Shown here: positions 21,931-28,677 of the stretch, piece by piece
Position numbering within the stretch: the stretch's first letter is position 1
Layout of the letters: every line of letters starts with the position of its first letter
DNA from: a virus
IMG/VR virus record: IMGVR_UViG_3300047563_000087
Span: 1 to 28,677 of that record
Strand: one strand, 5' to 3'
DNA length: 28,677 bases
Program-made: the position numbers and the translations under genes
The notes under the pieces: model-generated
Database searches by the model: none
The model's input: the letters and a program-made list of their open reading frames with translations, nothing else
Told to the model about the DNA's origin: nothing

Positions 21931-22156
21931 TTTTGCTCCTCGTTGCTCCGGTTCCAAGTGCGCCGAAAGCATAGGTGCTCGCAGCACCTAAGACAAGCAG
22001 GCTTAAATCTTTGAATGTCGAGTCCAAAGGTTGCATCGGATCGGGCAACTTGTTAAATGCGAATAGAATGTGAATTCCACAGAACGTCACAACAGGGAAT
22101 ACACAAATCAACGCCGCAATTATCTTCAAGGCATTGTCTGTGTAGCTGCTTTTCAC
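21908..22156 (-). CDS. Small two-span membrane protein, holin candidate
   Basis: This 82-residue protein has a GTG start overlapping the upstream TGA (GTGA). There are two hydrophobic segments: about residues 10-33 (LKIIAALICVFPVVTFCGIH) and 50-68 (DLSLLVLGAASTYAFGALGT), with a short polar loop between and a charged tail. Size and topology suit class II holins or other small phage inner-membrane proteins. The endolysin is 20 kb downstream, so lysis is only one option. Confidence 0.6.
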   Translation of the reverse strand: MKSSYTDNALKIIAALICVFPVVTFCGIHILFAFNKLPDPMQPLDSTFKDLSLLVLGAASTYAFGALGTGATRSKNDTEGKV

Positions 22157-22497
22157 GTGACAATTCCTTCAGCATTAACAACGTGACGTTCGATAAGCAT
22201 CTTCATGATGCTGTCATAGTTTTCCTTTAGCGTTGTATAGGATGCCTTTAGGATTTCGTGTTCGGCTTTGAGGTCTGCGAACTTTTCCTTGAGTAATTCT
22301 GTTTCTGTATCGGTTGATCCAAACAAGTTTGGCATTGCTGCAGCGCCGCCACCAAGGACGACTCCAAGAACTGTGACAATGATTTCCTTATTCTGGCTCG
22401 GGACTGGGATGTAAGTAAGATATCCAATGATCCCAAGCAGGATGACGAGCATGAGCAGGCTTGCCCAATACTTGCGGATTTCGGTGCGGTTCGACAT
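22153..22497 (-). CDS. Two-span membrane protein with C-terminal coiled coil
   Basis: This 114-residue protein starts at ATG 22497. Membrane segments are at 11-30 (WASLLMLVILLGIIGYLTYI) and 37-58 (EIIVTVLGVVLGGGAAAMPN), followed by LFGSTDTETE and a long heptad-like helix (residues 63-104, LLKEKFADLKAEHEILKASY). Two spans, an 'FGS' motif and a coiled coil resemble some phage holin-like and accessory membrane proteins. Its stop overlaps the start of the next membrane protein. Function is not established. Confidence 0.65.
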   Translation of the reverse strand: MSNRTEIRKYWASLLMLVILLGIIGYLTYIPVPSQNKEIIVTVLGVVLGGGAAAMPNLFGSTDTETELLKEKFADLKAEHEILKASYTTLKENYDSIMKMLIERHVVNAEGIVT

Positions 22498-22781
22498 TTA
22501 GGCTTCCTGCTGTGCTTGGTTTTAGGTTTAGAGGAAGTGGGATGAACCACTTCCTCTAATGTCATAATTGCTTTGCGCCTTGCTTCAATTGCATCCATGA
22601 ATTCACCATACTTAGGGTGCCCCGGATTGCTCTTTAGTACAAGACTGTTGTATTCGCTTAAACCACTGGCGCGGCTGGCGCGGCTGGATCCGGAGCTGGC
22701 GCTGGAGCTGGCGTTGCGGATGGCGTTGGCGCGACTTGAGCTGGAGCTGCGGACGCTGTCAATGAAGGCGGATAAAGACAA
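22248..22781 (-). CDS. Doubtful overlapping frame in the 22498-22657 gap
   Basis: The 160-base interval after the 241-residue gene has one protein-like frame (SEYNSLVLKSNPGHPKYGEF then MDAIEARRKAIMTLEEVV). It has no ATG start: the only upstream start is TTG at 22781, deep inside the previous gene, and downstream it runs on through the next gene. It lies in the -1 frame relative to the 241-residue gene, so it could be a C-terminal extension made by frameshift or separated by an indel. I see no slippery heptamer at the GTG GTT TAA junction. Only the middle 55 or so residues look real. Confidence 0.25.
   Translation of the reverse strand: MSLSAFIDSVRSSSSSRANAIRNASSSASSGSSRASRASGLSEYNSLVLKSNPGHPKYGEFMDAIEARRKAIMTLEEVVHPTSSKPKTKHSRKPKCRTAPKSASIGQACSCSSSCLGSLDILLTSQSRARIRKSLSQFLESSLVAALQQCQTCLDQPIQKQNYSRKSSQTSKPNTKS
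22528..22559 (-). other. Perfect 13-bp RNA hairpin upstream of the membrane-protein trio
   Basis: TTAGAGGAAGTGG and CCACTTCCTCTAA form an uninterrupted 13-base stem with a 6-base loop, ending 30 bases before the ATG at 22497. Neither strand has a following U-run. The stem contains GAGGAAG, but it is too far from the ATG to be its ribosome binding site. It may separate the surface-protein genes from the packaging genes. Confidence 0.7.
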
Positions 22782-23383
22782 TTCATCAGCTTGCCTTTGC
22801 TTGTTGCGGTCGCCGTAGCAATAGCCATAGTGATAGCGTCCACAATCGTCACAGAGCGACAGTCGATATCGCTCTCGTCCAACTTTGGGGCAGCTTCGAG
22901 CGCCGCCACGCGCTTGTCGATTGCATCAACCTTGACGAAGAATGCAGCGATGTTGTTCAGATCAGGATTGTTCTGAATGAAGGTCAACAGAACATTCAAC
23001 TGTTGCAGAGACTGTGCATCAGTCTGCAAGGCAGCAGCGATTTGAGCAGCAGCATCGGCTTTCGCAGCAGCAAGAATGTCAGCAGAATTTACTGCTGGCT
23101 GAGCCGCAATGCCGTCAACTTCCTTCTTAAGGCCATCAACGATTTGCAACACCGTATTCACAGTGGTGTCGGTGTAGTTCTTGAGGTCGGTGTCGTTCTG
23201 CTTGGCTTCGGTGCGCGCGCGATTGATAGCATCGCAAACGTCGCCAGTGATTGAGTCGATAGAGCTTGCAAAGGCAGCAGCAAGAGCTTTCAAAGATGTG
23301 TCGACATCGTTCGGGCCACAGACCATGTCTGAGGCAAGAACAGGAGCCTTCAAGTGATCATTAGTTTCGTCGCGTGCAGTCAT
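22658..23383 (-). CDS. Hypothetical helical protein with Pro/Ala-rich tail
   Basis: This 241-residue protein starts at ATG 23383 behind AAGGAATTTTGA. The N-terminal portion carries MVCGPNDVDTSLKALAAAFA and helices with Ala/Asp heptads (ADILAAAKADAAAQIAAALQ, AFFVKVDAIDKRVAALEAAP), suggesting an oligomeric coiled coil. It ends in a long Pro/Ala tail (APTPSATPAPAPAPDPAAPA). No family recognised. Its place upstream of terminase and beside fibre-like genes makes a structural or fibre-attachment role possible. It is also a position where a small terminase could be sought, but I see no helix-turn-helix. Confidence 0.72.
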   Translation of the reverse strand: MTARDETNDHLKAPVLASDMVCGPNDVDTSLKALAAAFASSIDSITGDVCDAINRARTEAKQNDTDLKNYTDTTVNTVLQIVDGLKKEVDGIAAQPAVNSADILAAAKADAAAQIAAALQTDAQSLQQLNVLLTFIQNNPDLNNIAAFFVKVDAIDKRVAALEAAPKLDESDIDCRSVTIVDAITMAIATATATSKGKLMNCLYPPSLTASAAPAQVAPTPSATPAPAPAPDPAAPAAPVV

Positions 23384-23402
23384 TTCAAAATTCCTTCAAA
23401 TG

Positions 23403-23996
23403 TTACTTGGTTTGCGATGCGAGTTGAGCATTGAGCTGTGCAAGCATAGCCTGAGCAGCGGTCATTGCTGATTGTCCAGGAGGCACCGTTGCGGTTGCCT
23501 GAACAGTTGTAGTCGTAGTGGTGCCTTGTTGGGTTGTGGTTACAGTTGCTGGAGCTTGAGTTGGTGAAGCTTGAGTTGGTGAAGCTGCTTGAGCTGGCTG
23601 AGCTGGCTGAACTGCTGCAGGCTGAGCTGGAGTTGCTTGGGCTGCAGGAGTTGTTGTAACAACTTGGGCTGCGGCTGCGGCTGCGGCTGCGGCTGCGGCT
23701 GCGGCTGCTGCGGCTCGTATAGGTGCATCTTTAACATACTGAAGAGCCTTTGCATCAAGAATTGCTTTGCGCACGACAGGGGTGTCAATCCCCAATCCAT
23801 CACGAATATCTTCAGGAGCGATTCCGACTTTAACAAATGCAGCATGAACGCGGTCAAGCGCCGCATTCTTAGTTGTGTCGGCTGCGCTTACAGAGCTGTC
23901 AACATCAGTTGGCAACTTTGGATTTGGGAGAGGCTTTTGCTTCTCGAAATTGCTTTCGTCAATAGCCGAATTCGGAATTTGAACTTGATCAACCAT
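23403..23996 (-). CDS. Hypothetical protein with poly-Ala and Ala/Pro/Gln/Thr-rich tail
   Basis: This 197-residue protein starts at ATG 23996 behind AAGGTGAAAC. The first 95 residues look folded (ALDRVHAAFVKVGIAPEDIR, then DGLGIDTPVVRKAILDAKAL). A run of 16 Ala follows (23667-23714), then low-complexity APAQPAAVQPAQPAQAASPT and Thr-rich stretches, and a final helix SAMTAAQAMLAQLNAQLASQ. The poly-Ala tract is coded by six tandem copies of a hexamer. Function unknown. The tail may be a flexible linker on the virion or an unstable repeat. Confidence 0.7.
   Translation of the reverse strand: MVDQVQIPNSAIDESNFEKQKPLPNPKLPTDVDSSVSAADTTKNAALDRVHAAFVKVGIAPEDIRDGLGIDTPVVRKAILDAKALQYVKDAPIRAAAAAAAAAAAAAAAAQVVTTTPAAQATPAQPAAVQPAQPAQAASPTQASPTQAPATVTTTQQGTTTTTTVQATATVPPGQSAMTAAQAMLAQLNAQLASQTK
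23667..23714 (-). repeat. GCGGCT hexamer repeat coding for poly-Ala
   Basis: Six perfect head-to-tail copies of gcggct lie at 23671-23706 (plus strand), with degenerate copies at both ends. On the minus strand they alternate GCA and GCC codons and make 16 Ala. The unit is a multiple of three, so gain or loss of copies keeps the frame. Confidence 0.95.
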
Positions 23997-24004
23997 GTTT
24001 CACC

Positions 24005-26080
24005 TTATGCGATTTCAATTCCGTTGATGCATTCCATGTTAAGCCATGCACCAGCACCCAATGCAACGTTGTTGATGCTGCCACCATTGATTGCCCAGAC
24101 TGCAGAAACAACAACTTGAACGCCATTGATGCCGCCGACAGTTGCTGCTTGCAAACGCAAATCAACCAAAAACATCGTTGAAGCTGCATTCGAAGAACCA
24201 TGCGCCAAGAACATATGGTTATTTGTCTGCCCAACTCCTGGAATAAATGCCAGAACATTGCCTGCAGAGATTGTCGTTGCAGCTGTGAATTGCAAAATGC
24301 CTTTTGTACGAAGAACAGGAACATCTTTTTCGCATACAATTCGATAAGCCGCAGGCCAACCAGCATAAACGCCAGCAACATTACCAGCACCAGAAGCACC
24401 AGCAGCAGCACCATAAATGAATGCGCGCCAGCCTTCAGTTGAGCCGATTGTGTCGAGTTGTCCGATTGGGCCTGTTGTCGTTCCAGGAACAAGCCAGTGC
24501 CCCATGAACCAAACGCGGCTGTAAATCTGATTGCCGCCGCCAATGCCTGAGCCACCAAAAGGAGCCGCCGCACCAACAGCACCAGCAGGAGATTTACCAG
24601 CCCAAGTGAATTGTGCAACAAGAATTGCATGAGCAGGAATTGTCTGGCTAATCCCGTGATAACCGATCATCCAACCAGCATCAACAGATGCGTTGCCGCC
24701 CATGTGGGTTGGAGGAACATAATACAGAGCTTCGTATGGCCCCAATGGAATGCCCATGGTTGGATCGACGACGCGAGTGATCGCAGTGTTTCCAAGAACA
24801 GGAATTGCAAAACCGTTTGATGGCATGTTCAACTGAACATACTGAAGACCGTCAGCCTGACCAACATTGCTTGAATAGCCCATGCCAATGCCAGCATAAG
24901 CAGCATCACCGACCCATTTCACAAACACGCCATAAGGATTTGCAAGAACGCCGTTAGCGCCAGCGCCTGCGAAATATGGGTTAGGTGTCCATGCGCACAT
25001 CGCAGTACCATGAGAGCCTTGCTCAGCCATAGACTGACGCGTCACGCGTGCGCGTTGATGCTCTTCAACATCCTGTATGTTCCAGCGGTCACCTGTTGCG
25101 AGGTTAACGCCATTCCAGAAGTGAGTTGAATTTGAATAGCCTTCCTTATAGGCAAAACGGATCCAAGTTGGAGGAACTGTGAAGCCCTGACCATTCACGC
25201 CTGATGCGCTGTATGAAATTGCATGCCAAGTGCCAGTCGTCGTATTCGTCGCAGTTGGGTTCCAATACAAACCTTCGTCCTGGTTCAAATCGAACACAGT
25301 TGCTGTTGCGAGCGAACCGATGACTTCGCGTGGGTCGCCCATCTTAGCAAGTTCAGCAGCAGTCATAACGCGCCAAACGCGGCCAGAGGCAGCACCTGTA
25401 GAGTCATAAACGATCGTGCCTGCAGCAGCATTCGCTTGTGCGCAATCGCTATAGAGAAGGTCTGTTGCAGATCCAGAATAACCTTCCCCAATGCGCAAGC
25501 GCAGCTGACCGATGTAGCCTACAGGATTCGGAGTTGCACCAGAATTTGTAGGAGCGACAAAAAGAACACCGTTGCCGCCCCAGTTGTTATTCTGATCACG
25601 CAAATTGCGCAATTCAGAGACAACAGAAGTCGTTCCCATGTGTCCGGGCATAACGGTGCTGCCATCACCGAGACGAATTTCGTTGACATCAGAGCGCGAA
25701 GCAACCATCACCCAGTTTTCGTCTGGATCAAACTGCTGGGTGTATGGAACAATTAGGAAGTTCGCGTTGATTGTTGAGTTACCAGCCTCAAGCGGCAAGC
25801 GATACCAAAGTGTTTCCCAAGTGTTAAGCGGAATGCCGCCATAGGTGAGCCCAGCAGCAGCAGCCGTAACTGCACGCGCCGCACCGCCAACAACGCTGAT
25901 ATTTGTACCAGCAGCAGGCTGAACGATGTCCCAATAGCCAGAACTGTCAGTGTCAACATGAACGCCAGAGCCAATGATGATGAAGCGGCCATTCCAGCCG
26001 AAGTCACCATTCAGCGATGCCTTGATCATCCCATCAACGCGGAAAACAGCATTGTGGTTTTGTTGCTTATTCAAAGACAT
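24005..26080 (-). CDS. Large beta-rich virion protein, putative fibre/surface protein
   Basis: This 691-residue protein starts at ATG 26080 behind AAGGAAAAATCGCA. It is rich in Gly, Asn and Thr with many short strands and no hydrophobic signal. Segments include NGRFIIIGSGVHVDTDSSGY, NTWETLWYRLPLEAGNSTIN, PYGVFVKWVGDAAYAGIGMG and a C-terminal domain AATTISAGNVLAFIPGVGQT then NGVQVVVSAVWAINGGSINN. LNTWETLWYRLPLEAGNSTINANFLIVPY near the start and GPYEALYYVPP followed by NASVDAGWMIGYHG later look like two related copies of one beta module. Such composition and size are typical of phage fibres or head spikes that contact the host. It is transcribed ahead of terminase rather than with the tail fibre at 440-1540. 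No catalytic motif seen. Confidence 0.65.
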   Translation of the reverse strand: MSLNKQQNHNAVFRVDGMIKASLNGDFGWNGRFIIIGSGVHVDTDSSGYWDIVQPAAGTNISVVGGAARAVTAAAAGLTYGGIPLNTWETLWYRLPLEAGNSTINANFLIVPYTQQFDPDENWVMVASRSDVNEIRLGDGSTVMPGHMGTTSVVSELRNLRDQNNNWGGNGVLFVAPTNSGATPNPVGYIGQLRLRIGEGYSGSATDLLYSDCAQANAAAGTIVYDSTGAASGRVWRVMTAAELAKMGDPREVIGSLATATVFDLNQDEGLYWNPTATNTTTGTWHAISYSASGVNGQGFTVPPTWIRFAYKEGYSNSTHFWNGVNLATGDRWNIQDVEEHQRARVTRQSMAEQGSHGTAMCAWTPNPYFAGAGANGVLANPYGVFVKWVGDAAYAGIGMGYSSNVGQADGLQYVQLNMPSNGFAIPVLGNTAITRVVDPTMGIPLGPYEALYYVPPTHMGGNASVDAGWMIGYHGISQTIPAHAILVAQFTWAGKSPAGAVGAAAPFGGSGIGGGNQIYSRVWFMGHWLVPGTTTGPIGQLDTIGSTEGWRAFIYGAAAGASGAGNVAGVYAGWPAAYRIVCEKDVPVLRTKGILQFTAATTISAGNVLAFIPGVGQTNNHMFLAHGSSNAASTMFLVDLRLQAATVGGINGVQVVVSAVWAINGGSINNVALGAGAWLNMECINGIEIA

Positions 26081-26092
26081 TGCGATTTTTCC

Positions 26093-27298
26093 TTAAACGA
26101 TGCGCCAAGTGTTTGCAGTATTGTCCCAAACGAGCACAACCGACTCACCAGTCACAGCACCATAGGCAGTTGAAGTGCCCAACAAGATCGTATTGCCAGG
26201 AGCACCGTCAATAGGTGCGCTGAAGCCAACACGAGCTGTGAAGAGTGGATTGTTGTCGACGCGCTTGATTGTAATGCGCGTGTTCTGATTTGCGAGCGGA
26301 AGAACAGGCGCAGGCAAGGTAACTTGTACGTTACCAGCGTTCGCATTTACAAACAGAACTTGATCATTAATCAAGTCGAATGTTGCATTCGCGGAAACAG
26401 TTCGCGTTGCAGGTGCGTCAACAAAGTAAGAGAGACGCTTGCGCGGAATCGTTACAACATTGGTGACGCCACCGCTGAATGCGCCAGTATTGGAAACTGT
26501 CCAGCCTTGGAACATATTGTTTGTTCCAGCACTTGGGCCGTCGCAATATGCAGAAACTTCCCAGCGCTGATAATACTCAGCAGCAGGCCAAGTGAGTTCG
26601 AGAACGAGGAAGCCGCCCAAATAACCAGCACGAATTTGCGTCGGTTGATAAGTGCCTTTGCTGACCCAAGCAGTGTTGATGATTGAGCCCGATGGTGCAT
26701 TGTAAGTGTACAACGAGAGCTGCAAATCGATTTCATCAGAAGTGCCGTAATTATAGCCTTTGATGAAGATCGTTGGCATAATCGTGCTATCGATCGGGAT
26801 CGTCGTCGTGATGACTTGATATTGGAAATTGTTGTTTCCAATGTAGGACAAGATCGATTCGTGGTGGAAGCTGATCAGAGGATTAGATGCTTCAGAACCA
26901 AAGTGAACAGTGCCGTCGTGAGCGATGCCTTCGGTCGTATCGTTGGTGCCATCTGGACGAGCCTGAGCTGCGGTCGTATCGCGCCAGAAGTCAGGAGGTG
27001 TTGCGCCAGCAGGAATTCGCCAAGCAGCATTGTCCCATTCAAATGAGGAAAACTGTCCAGGGAACACAATCGTTCCATTCAAAGTGAACGAAGCAGAACC
27101 AGAATTCGAAACAATTACAAACGCACCATTAAGCGCCTGCGTAGGATTTGGCAAGGTGAGTGCCAGACCTGCAGTCGTCTGATTGATTGCGAAGTTTGTT
27201 GCGATGTCGACTGTTGCTGCGGCTGTCCCAATGGGGCCAGAAGCTGCAATGTTCGCAAGCTGAACTTGATCAAAGATCGTGAAAGAATTTACACGCAT
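26093..27298 (-). CDS. Putative fibre/surface protein with repeated beta module
   Basis: This 401-residue protein starts at ATG 27298 behind AAAGGTAAACC. Two terminal segments are alike: ALTLPNPTQALNGAFVIVSN ending FEWDNAAWRI (about 45-94), and VQVTLPAPVLPLANQNTRIT ending LVWDNTANTWRIV (C-terminus). Both begin with 'TLP.P...l.n' and end with 'WDN....WRI', a module common in phage fibre proteins. Between them is a jelly-roll-like middle (IDLQLSLYTYNAPSGSIINT, GFLVLELTWPAAEYYQRWEV). Likely on the virion surface and perhaps receptor binding. Exact place unknown. Confidence 0.65.
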   Translation of the reverse strand: MRVNSFTIFDQVQLANIAASGPIGTAAATVDIATNFAINQTTAGLALTLPNPTQALNGAFVIVSNSGSASFTLNGTIVFPGQFSSFEWDNAAWRIPAGATPPDFWRDTTAAQARPDGTNDTTEGIAHDGTVHFGSEASNPLISFHHESILSYIGNNNFQYQVITTTIPIDSTIMPTIFIKGYNYGTSDEIDLQLSLYTYNAPSGSIINTAWVSKGTYQPTQIRAGYLGGFLVLELTWPAAEYYQRWEVSAYCDGPSAGTNNMFQGWTVSNTGAFSGGVTNVVTIPRKRLSYFVDAPATRTVSANATFDLINDQVLFVNANAGNVQVTLPAPVLPLANQNTRITIKRVDNNPLFTARVGFSAPIDGAPGNTILLGTSTAYGAVTGESVVLVWDNTANTWRIV

Positions 27299-27308
27299 TG
27301 GTTTACCT

Positions 27309-27710
27309 TTACACGTCGATTGTGATGCGAGCAGCCGCCACTGCTACAGGGACAAACAGCGTCACAGAATTTGCAGTTTCAGCAACAACACGCGCCGTGA
27401 TAGTTGCGCCAGTCGCGTTGTCGCGCACTTCAACCTCAGTTGAGAATCCAGCCCCAACAGCAACAGCTCCGAGGTTATGGATGATGACGTTATTTCCAGC
27501 AACGAGCGGCTGAACAATACGGAAGGTGTCAGGCGTTTCAAGCAACTGATGCCAGACTTGCGCAACAGGATCCCACCAAGCATCAGGTTGATTTGTGATG
27601 GTGTTGATATGCATGAACACTTGCGTGTTCGGGCTTGGGATTGTTGCAGCTGTATAAGGGCCAGCTGAAGTAACAAGATGGTCAACAGCCACAGGGCATG
27701 GAATTGTCAT
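27309..27710 (-). CDS. Small fibre-type beta protein
   Basis: This 133-residue protein starts at ATG 27710 behind AAGGAAAAACC. The C-terminal half FRIVQPLVAGNNVIIHNLGA followed by VEVRDNATGATITARVVAET and NSVTLFVPVAVAAARITIDV matches the short fibre-tip module 'f~~~~~~g.n.i~HnLg...v.V.v.d..tg....~~~~~~~~~v~i.f~~~~~~~~v~i'. The first half includes INTITNQPDAWWDPVAQVWH. It may be a fibre tip or a small adhesin made beside the larger surface proteins. Confidence 0.62.
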   Translation of the reverse strand: MTIPCPVAVDHLVTSAGPYTAATIPSPNTQVFMHINTITNQPDAWWDPVAQVWHQLLETPDTFRIVQPLVAGNNVIIHNLGAVAVGAGFSTEVEVRDNATGATITARVVAETANSVTLFVPVAVAAARITIDV

Positions 27711-27719
27711 GGTTTTTCC

Positions 27720-28190
27720 TTATACTGTTGTCCAGCTCACAACAAAACCAACCGCAGGCGTTTGGCCTGCTGGGCCTGATATTGTGAATGGTCCATTTGT
27801 GAATGGGCAACAATCGCAAGACTGGATCTTCCAAGTGAAGCAGCAAGCAATCGTTTCGTTAACAAAGCCAAGCGAATCGGTGATGGTAACAGGGCCATTG
27901 GTAACTGTAATCTCAAGCGAAGTTATATTCGCAGGCGTCACAAAATTGCCACCATTTGAAAAGCCCTTCAGACCTGCAACTTTCGTCATTGAGCAAGGCG
28001 CAACACACGCCCCAGCAGTTGTATTGGATACAGTCGCACCAGCAACAACAACGCCAGCAACGTCTGTAATTACAACTTTCGGTGCACCTTGATTGTCGAG
28101 CGTATAATGGATGACGACAGGGTGAAGAACCCCAGCGCCATCCTTATAGCAGCCGACAACAGAAGTGTTATTGAGGCATGCGTTTGCCAT
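27720..28190 (-). CDS. Hypothetical surface protein, paralog of the upstream gene
   Basis: The ATG at 28190 (156 residues) behind AGAGGGTTGGCCGAT is chosen over TTG 28199 because it aligns with the start of the paralog. The first 55 residues (NTSVVGCYKDG, then VVIHYTLDNQGAPKVVITDV and AGATVSNTTAGAC) closely match those of the gene at 28215-28634. The rest differs: a beta domain with LEITVTNGPVTITDSLGF and a Cys cluster IACCFTWKIQSCDCCPF. No known family. A shared N-terminal anchor with variable tips would suit a set of surface proteins, but this is inference. Confidence 0.7.
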   Translation of the reverse strand: MANACLNNTSVVGCYKDGAGVLHPVVIHYTLDNQGAPKVVITDVAGVVVAGATVSNTTAGACVAPCSMTKVAGLKGFSNGGNFVTPANITSLEITVTNGPVTITDSLGFVNETIACCFTWKIQSCDCCPFTNGPFTISGPAGQTPAVGFVVSWTTV

Positions 28191-28214
28191 ATCGGCCAAC
28201 CCTCTATTGCTAAG

Positions 28215-28634
28215 TTACCAGATGGCCTGAACGCCACGCTGAGCAGCAGTCAGTGGAGGGCAAATGGGGCATTCGCCAACAGTACCAGTCGTCGCATAGG
28301 CGGTGACGCGGTCGAGCTTGAAGTCTGTAACAGTATTCGTCGGAACACCAGTGGTGCTGAACGTGGTGATGACGCGACGAGAAAACTGAACAGCAGTGCC
28401 GTTGGCTTGAACATCGCAAAGATCCTGCCATTCAACCTGTGGAGGAGCAACCTGACAAGCACCCAATGAGGTATTTGCAAGAGTTGCGCCAGCAATCACT
28501 GCACCAGAAAGGTCAGTGATGTGAACTTGGGGTGCGCCATTGTAGTCATATGTGTAGTGGATTGTGACTGAAACTGGAGCAGCACCGCCAGTGTAACAGC
28601 CGACGACAGCAGATGTGTCTTTGCAAGATGACAT
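28215..28634 (-). CDS. Hypothetical surface protein, paralog of neighbours
   Basis: This 139-residue protein starts at ATG 28634 behind AAGGAAAAATC. The N-terminal 55 residues (DTSAVVGCYTGG, then VTIHYTYDYNGAPQVHITDL and AGATLANTSLGAC) are the twin of the downstream gene. The C-terminal part contains VEWQDLCDVQANGTAVQFSR, TVTDFKLDRVTAYATTGTVG and ECPICPP, ending in TAAQRGVQAIW. The last residues resemble the end of the partial gene just upstream, so at least three related genes lie in tandem. Function unknown. Confidence 0.7.
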   Translation of the reverse strand: MSSCKDTSAVVGCYTGGAAPVSVTIHYTYDYNGAPQVHITDLSGAVIAGATLANTSLGACQVAPPQVEWQDLCDVQANGTAVQFSRRVITTFSTTGVPTNTVTDFKLDRVTAYATTGTVGECPICPPLTAAQRGVQAIW

Positions 28635-28643
28635 GATTTTTCC

Positions 28644-28677
28644 TTACCAAGTGGATTGAATTGAACGAGCAGAAGCA
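28644..28677 (-). CDS. 3' end of a further paralogous gene (partial)
   Basis: The last 34 bases read on the minus strand as ...ASARSIQSTW and stop at TAA 28644-28646, 9 bases before the next ATG. The ending resembles that of the downstream gene (AQRGVQAIW): matching R, Q and final W at the same spacing. This suggests a third member of the tandem family extending beyond the window. The visible part is too short to be sure. Confidence 0.5.
   Translation of the reverse strand, partial: ASARSIQSTW

Noticed and set aside
22528-22559. The 13-bp hairpin as an intrinsic terminator
   Set aside because: No U-run follows the stem on either strand, and open reading frames continue closely on both sides.
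23540-24119. Frames giving QPQPQP or CGCGCG runs around the poly-Ala tract
   Set aside because: They are other-frame readings of the GCGGCT repeat, and the minus-strand Ala frame has the start, ribosome binding site and tight spacing.
24005-28677. Diversity-generating retroelement acting on the surface proteins
   Set aside because: No reverse transcriptase and no template/variable repeat pair was seen in the window. The paralogs differ across whole domains, not at scattered adenine sites.
1-28677. tRNA genes, CRISPR arrays, insertion sequences, attachment sites
   Set aside because: No cloverleaf, spaced repeats, transposase or integrase was found on reading both strands. The window is filled by overlapping structural genes.

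Overview
The window is one densely packed piece of a tailed-phage (or prophage) late region. Every convincing gene lies on the minus strand, so transcription runs from right (28677) to left (1). Genes are separated by a few bases or overlap through ATGA, GTGA or TGATG junctions, and most starts carry an AAGGA- or GGAG-type ribosome binding site. The head genes are of the HK97 type (PBSX-like large terminase, HK97-like portal, prohead protease and capsid). The tail genes follow the order of phage Mu and its relatives (DUF2635-like protein, sheath, tube, frameshifted chaperone, tape measure, DNA-circularization-type protein, hub, spike, gp46, baseplate J, gp48/gpI, fibre). The particle should therefore be a myovirus with a contractile tail and an HK97-fold head. 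A Gram-negative host is likely because the tail is Mu-like, but the sequence does not name one.

Region by region, from upstream to downstream on the minus strand: 28677-22658 holds surface or fibre-type proteins, including tandem paralogs, two beta-rich proteins of 401 and 691 residues, and two low-complexity proteins. 22497-21519 holds three small membrane proteins and a 61-residue protein starting MGCNCGG. 21517-15846 holds terminase, portal, protease, capsid and two small head-associated proteins. 15855-14539 holds a 128-residue protein, a 32-residue Cys peptide and a protein with an Ig/cadherin-like domain. 14527-12540 holds the connector, head closure, HK97-gp10-like and putative tail terminator genes. 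12537-1558 is the Mu-like tail and baseplate module. 1540-440 is a Gly-rich fibre. 417-1 is the start of an amidase endolysin cut by the window edge.

Three points stand out. First, the tail assembly chaperone gene has a clear programmed -1 frameshift site: a TTTTTTG heptamer, a 6-base spacer and a 12-position stem with a CCC loop. It leads into a 58-codon extension ending at the tape-measure start. Second, the Mu gp45-like spike gene is split between two frames with no obvious slippery site. Third, the virion proteins are strikingly rich in clustered cysteines (CxC, CxxC, CC), including a Cys-rich loop in baseplate J. Strong hairpins without U-tracts also follow the capsid gene, the tube gene and the Cys peptide gene.

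No integrase, transposase, repressor, small terminase, tRNA, CRISPR or insertion sequence was recognised.
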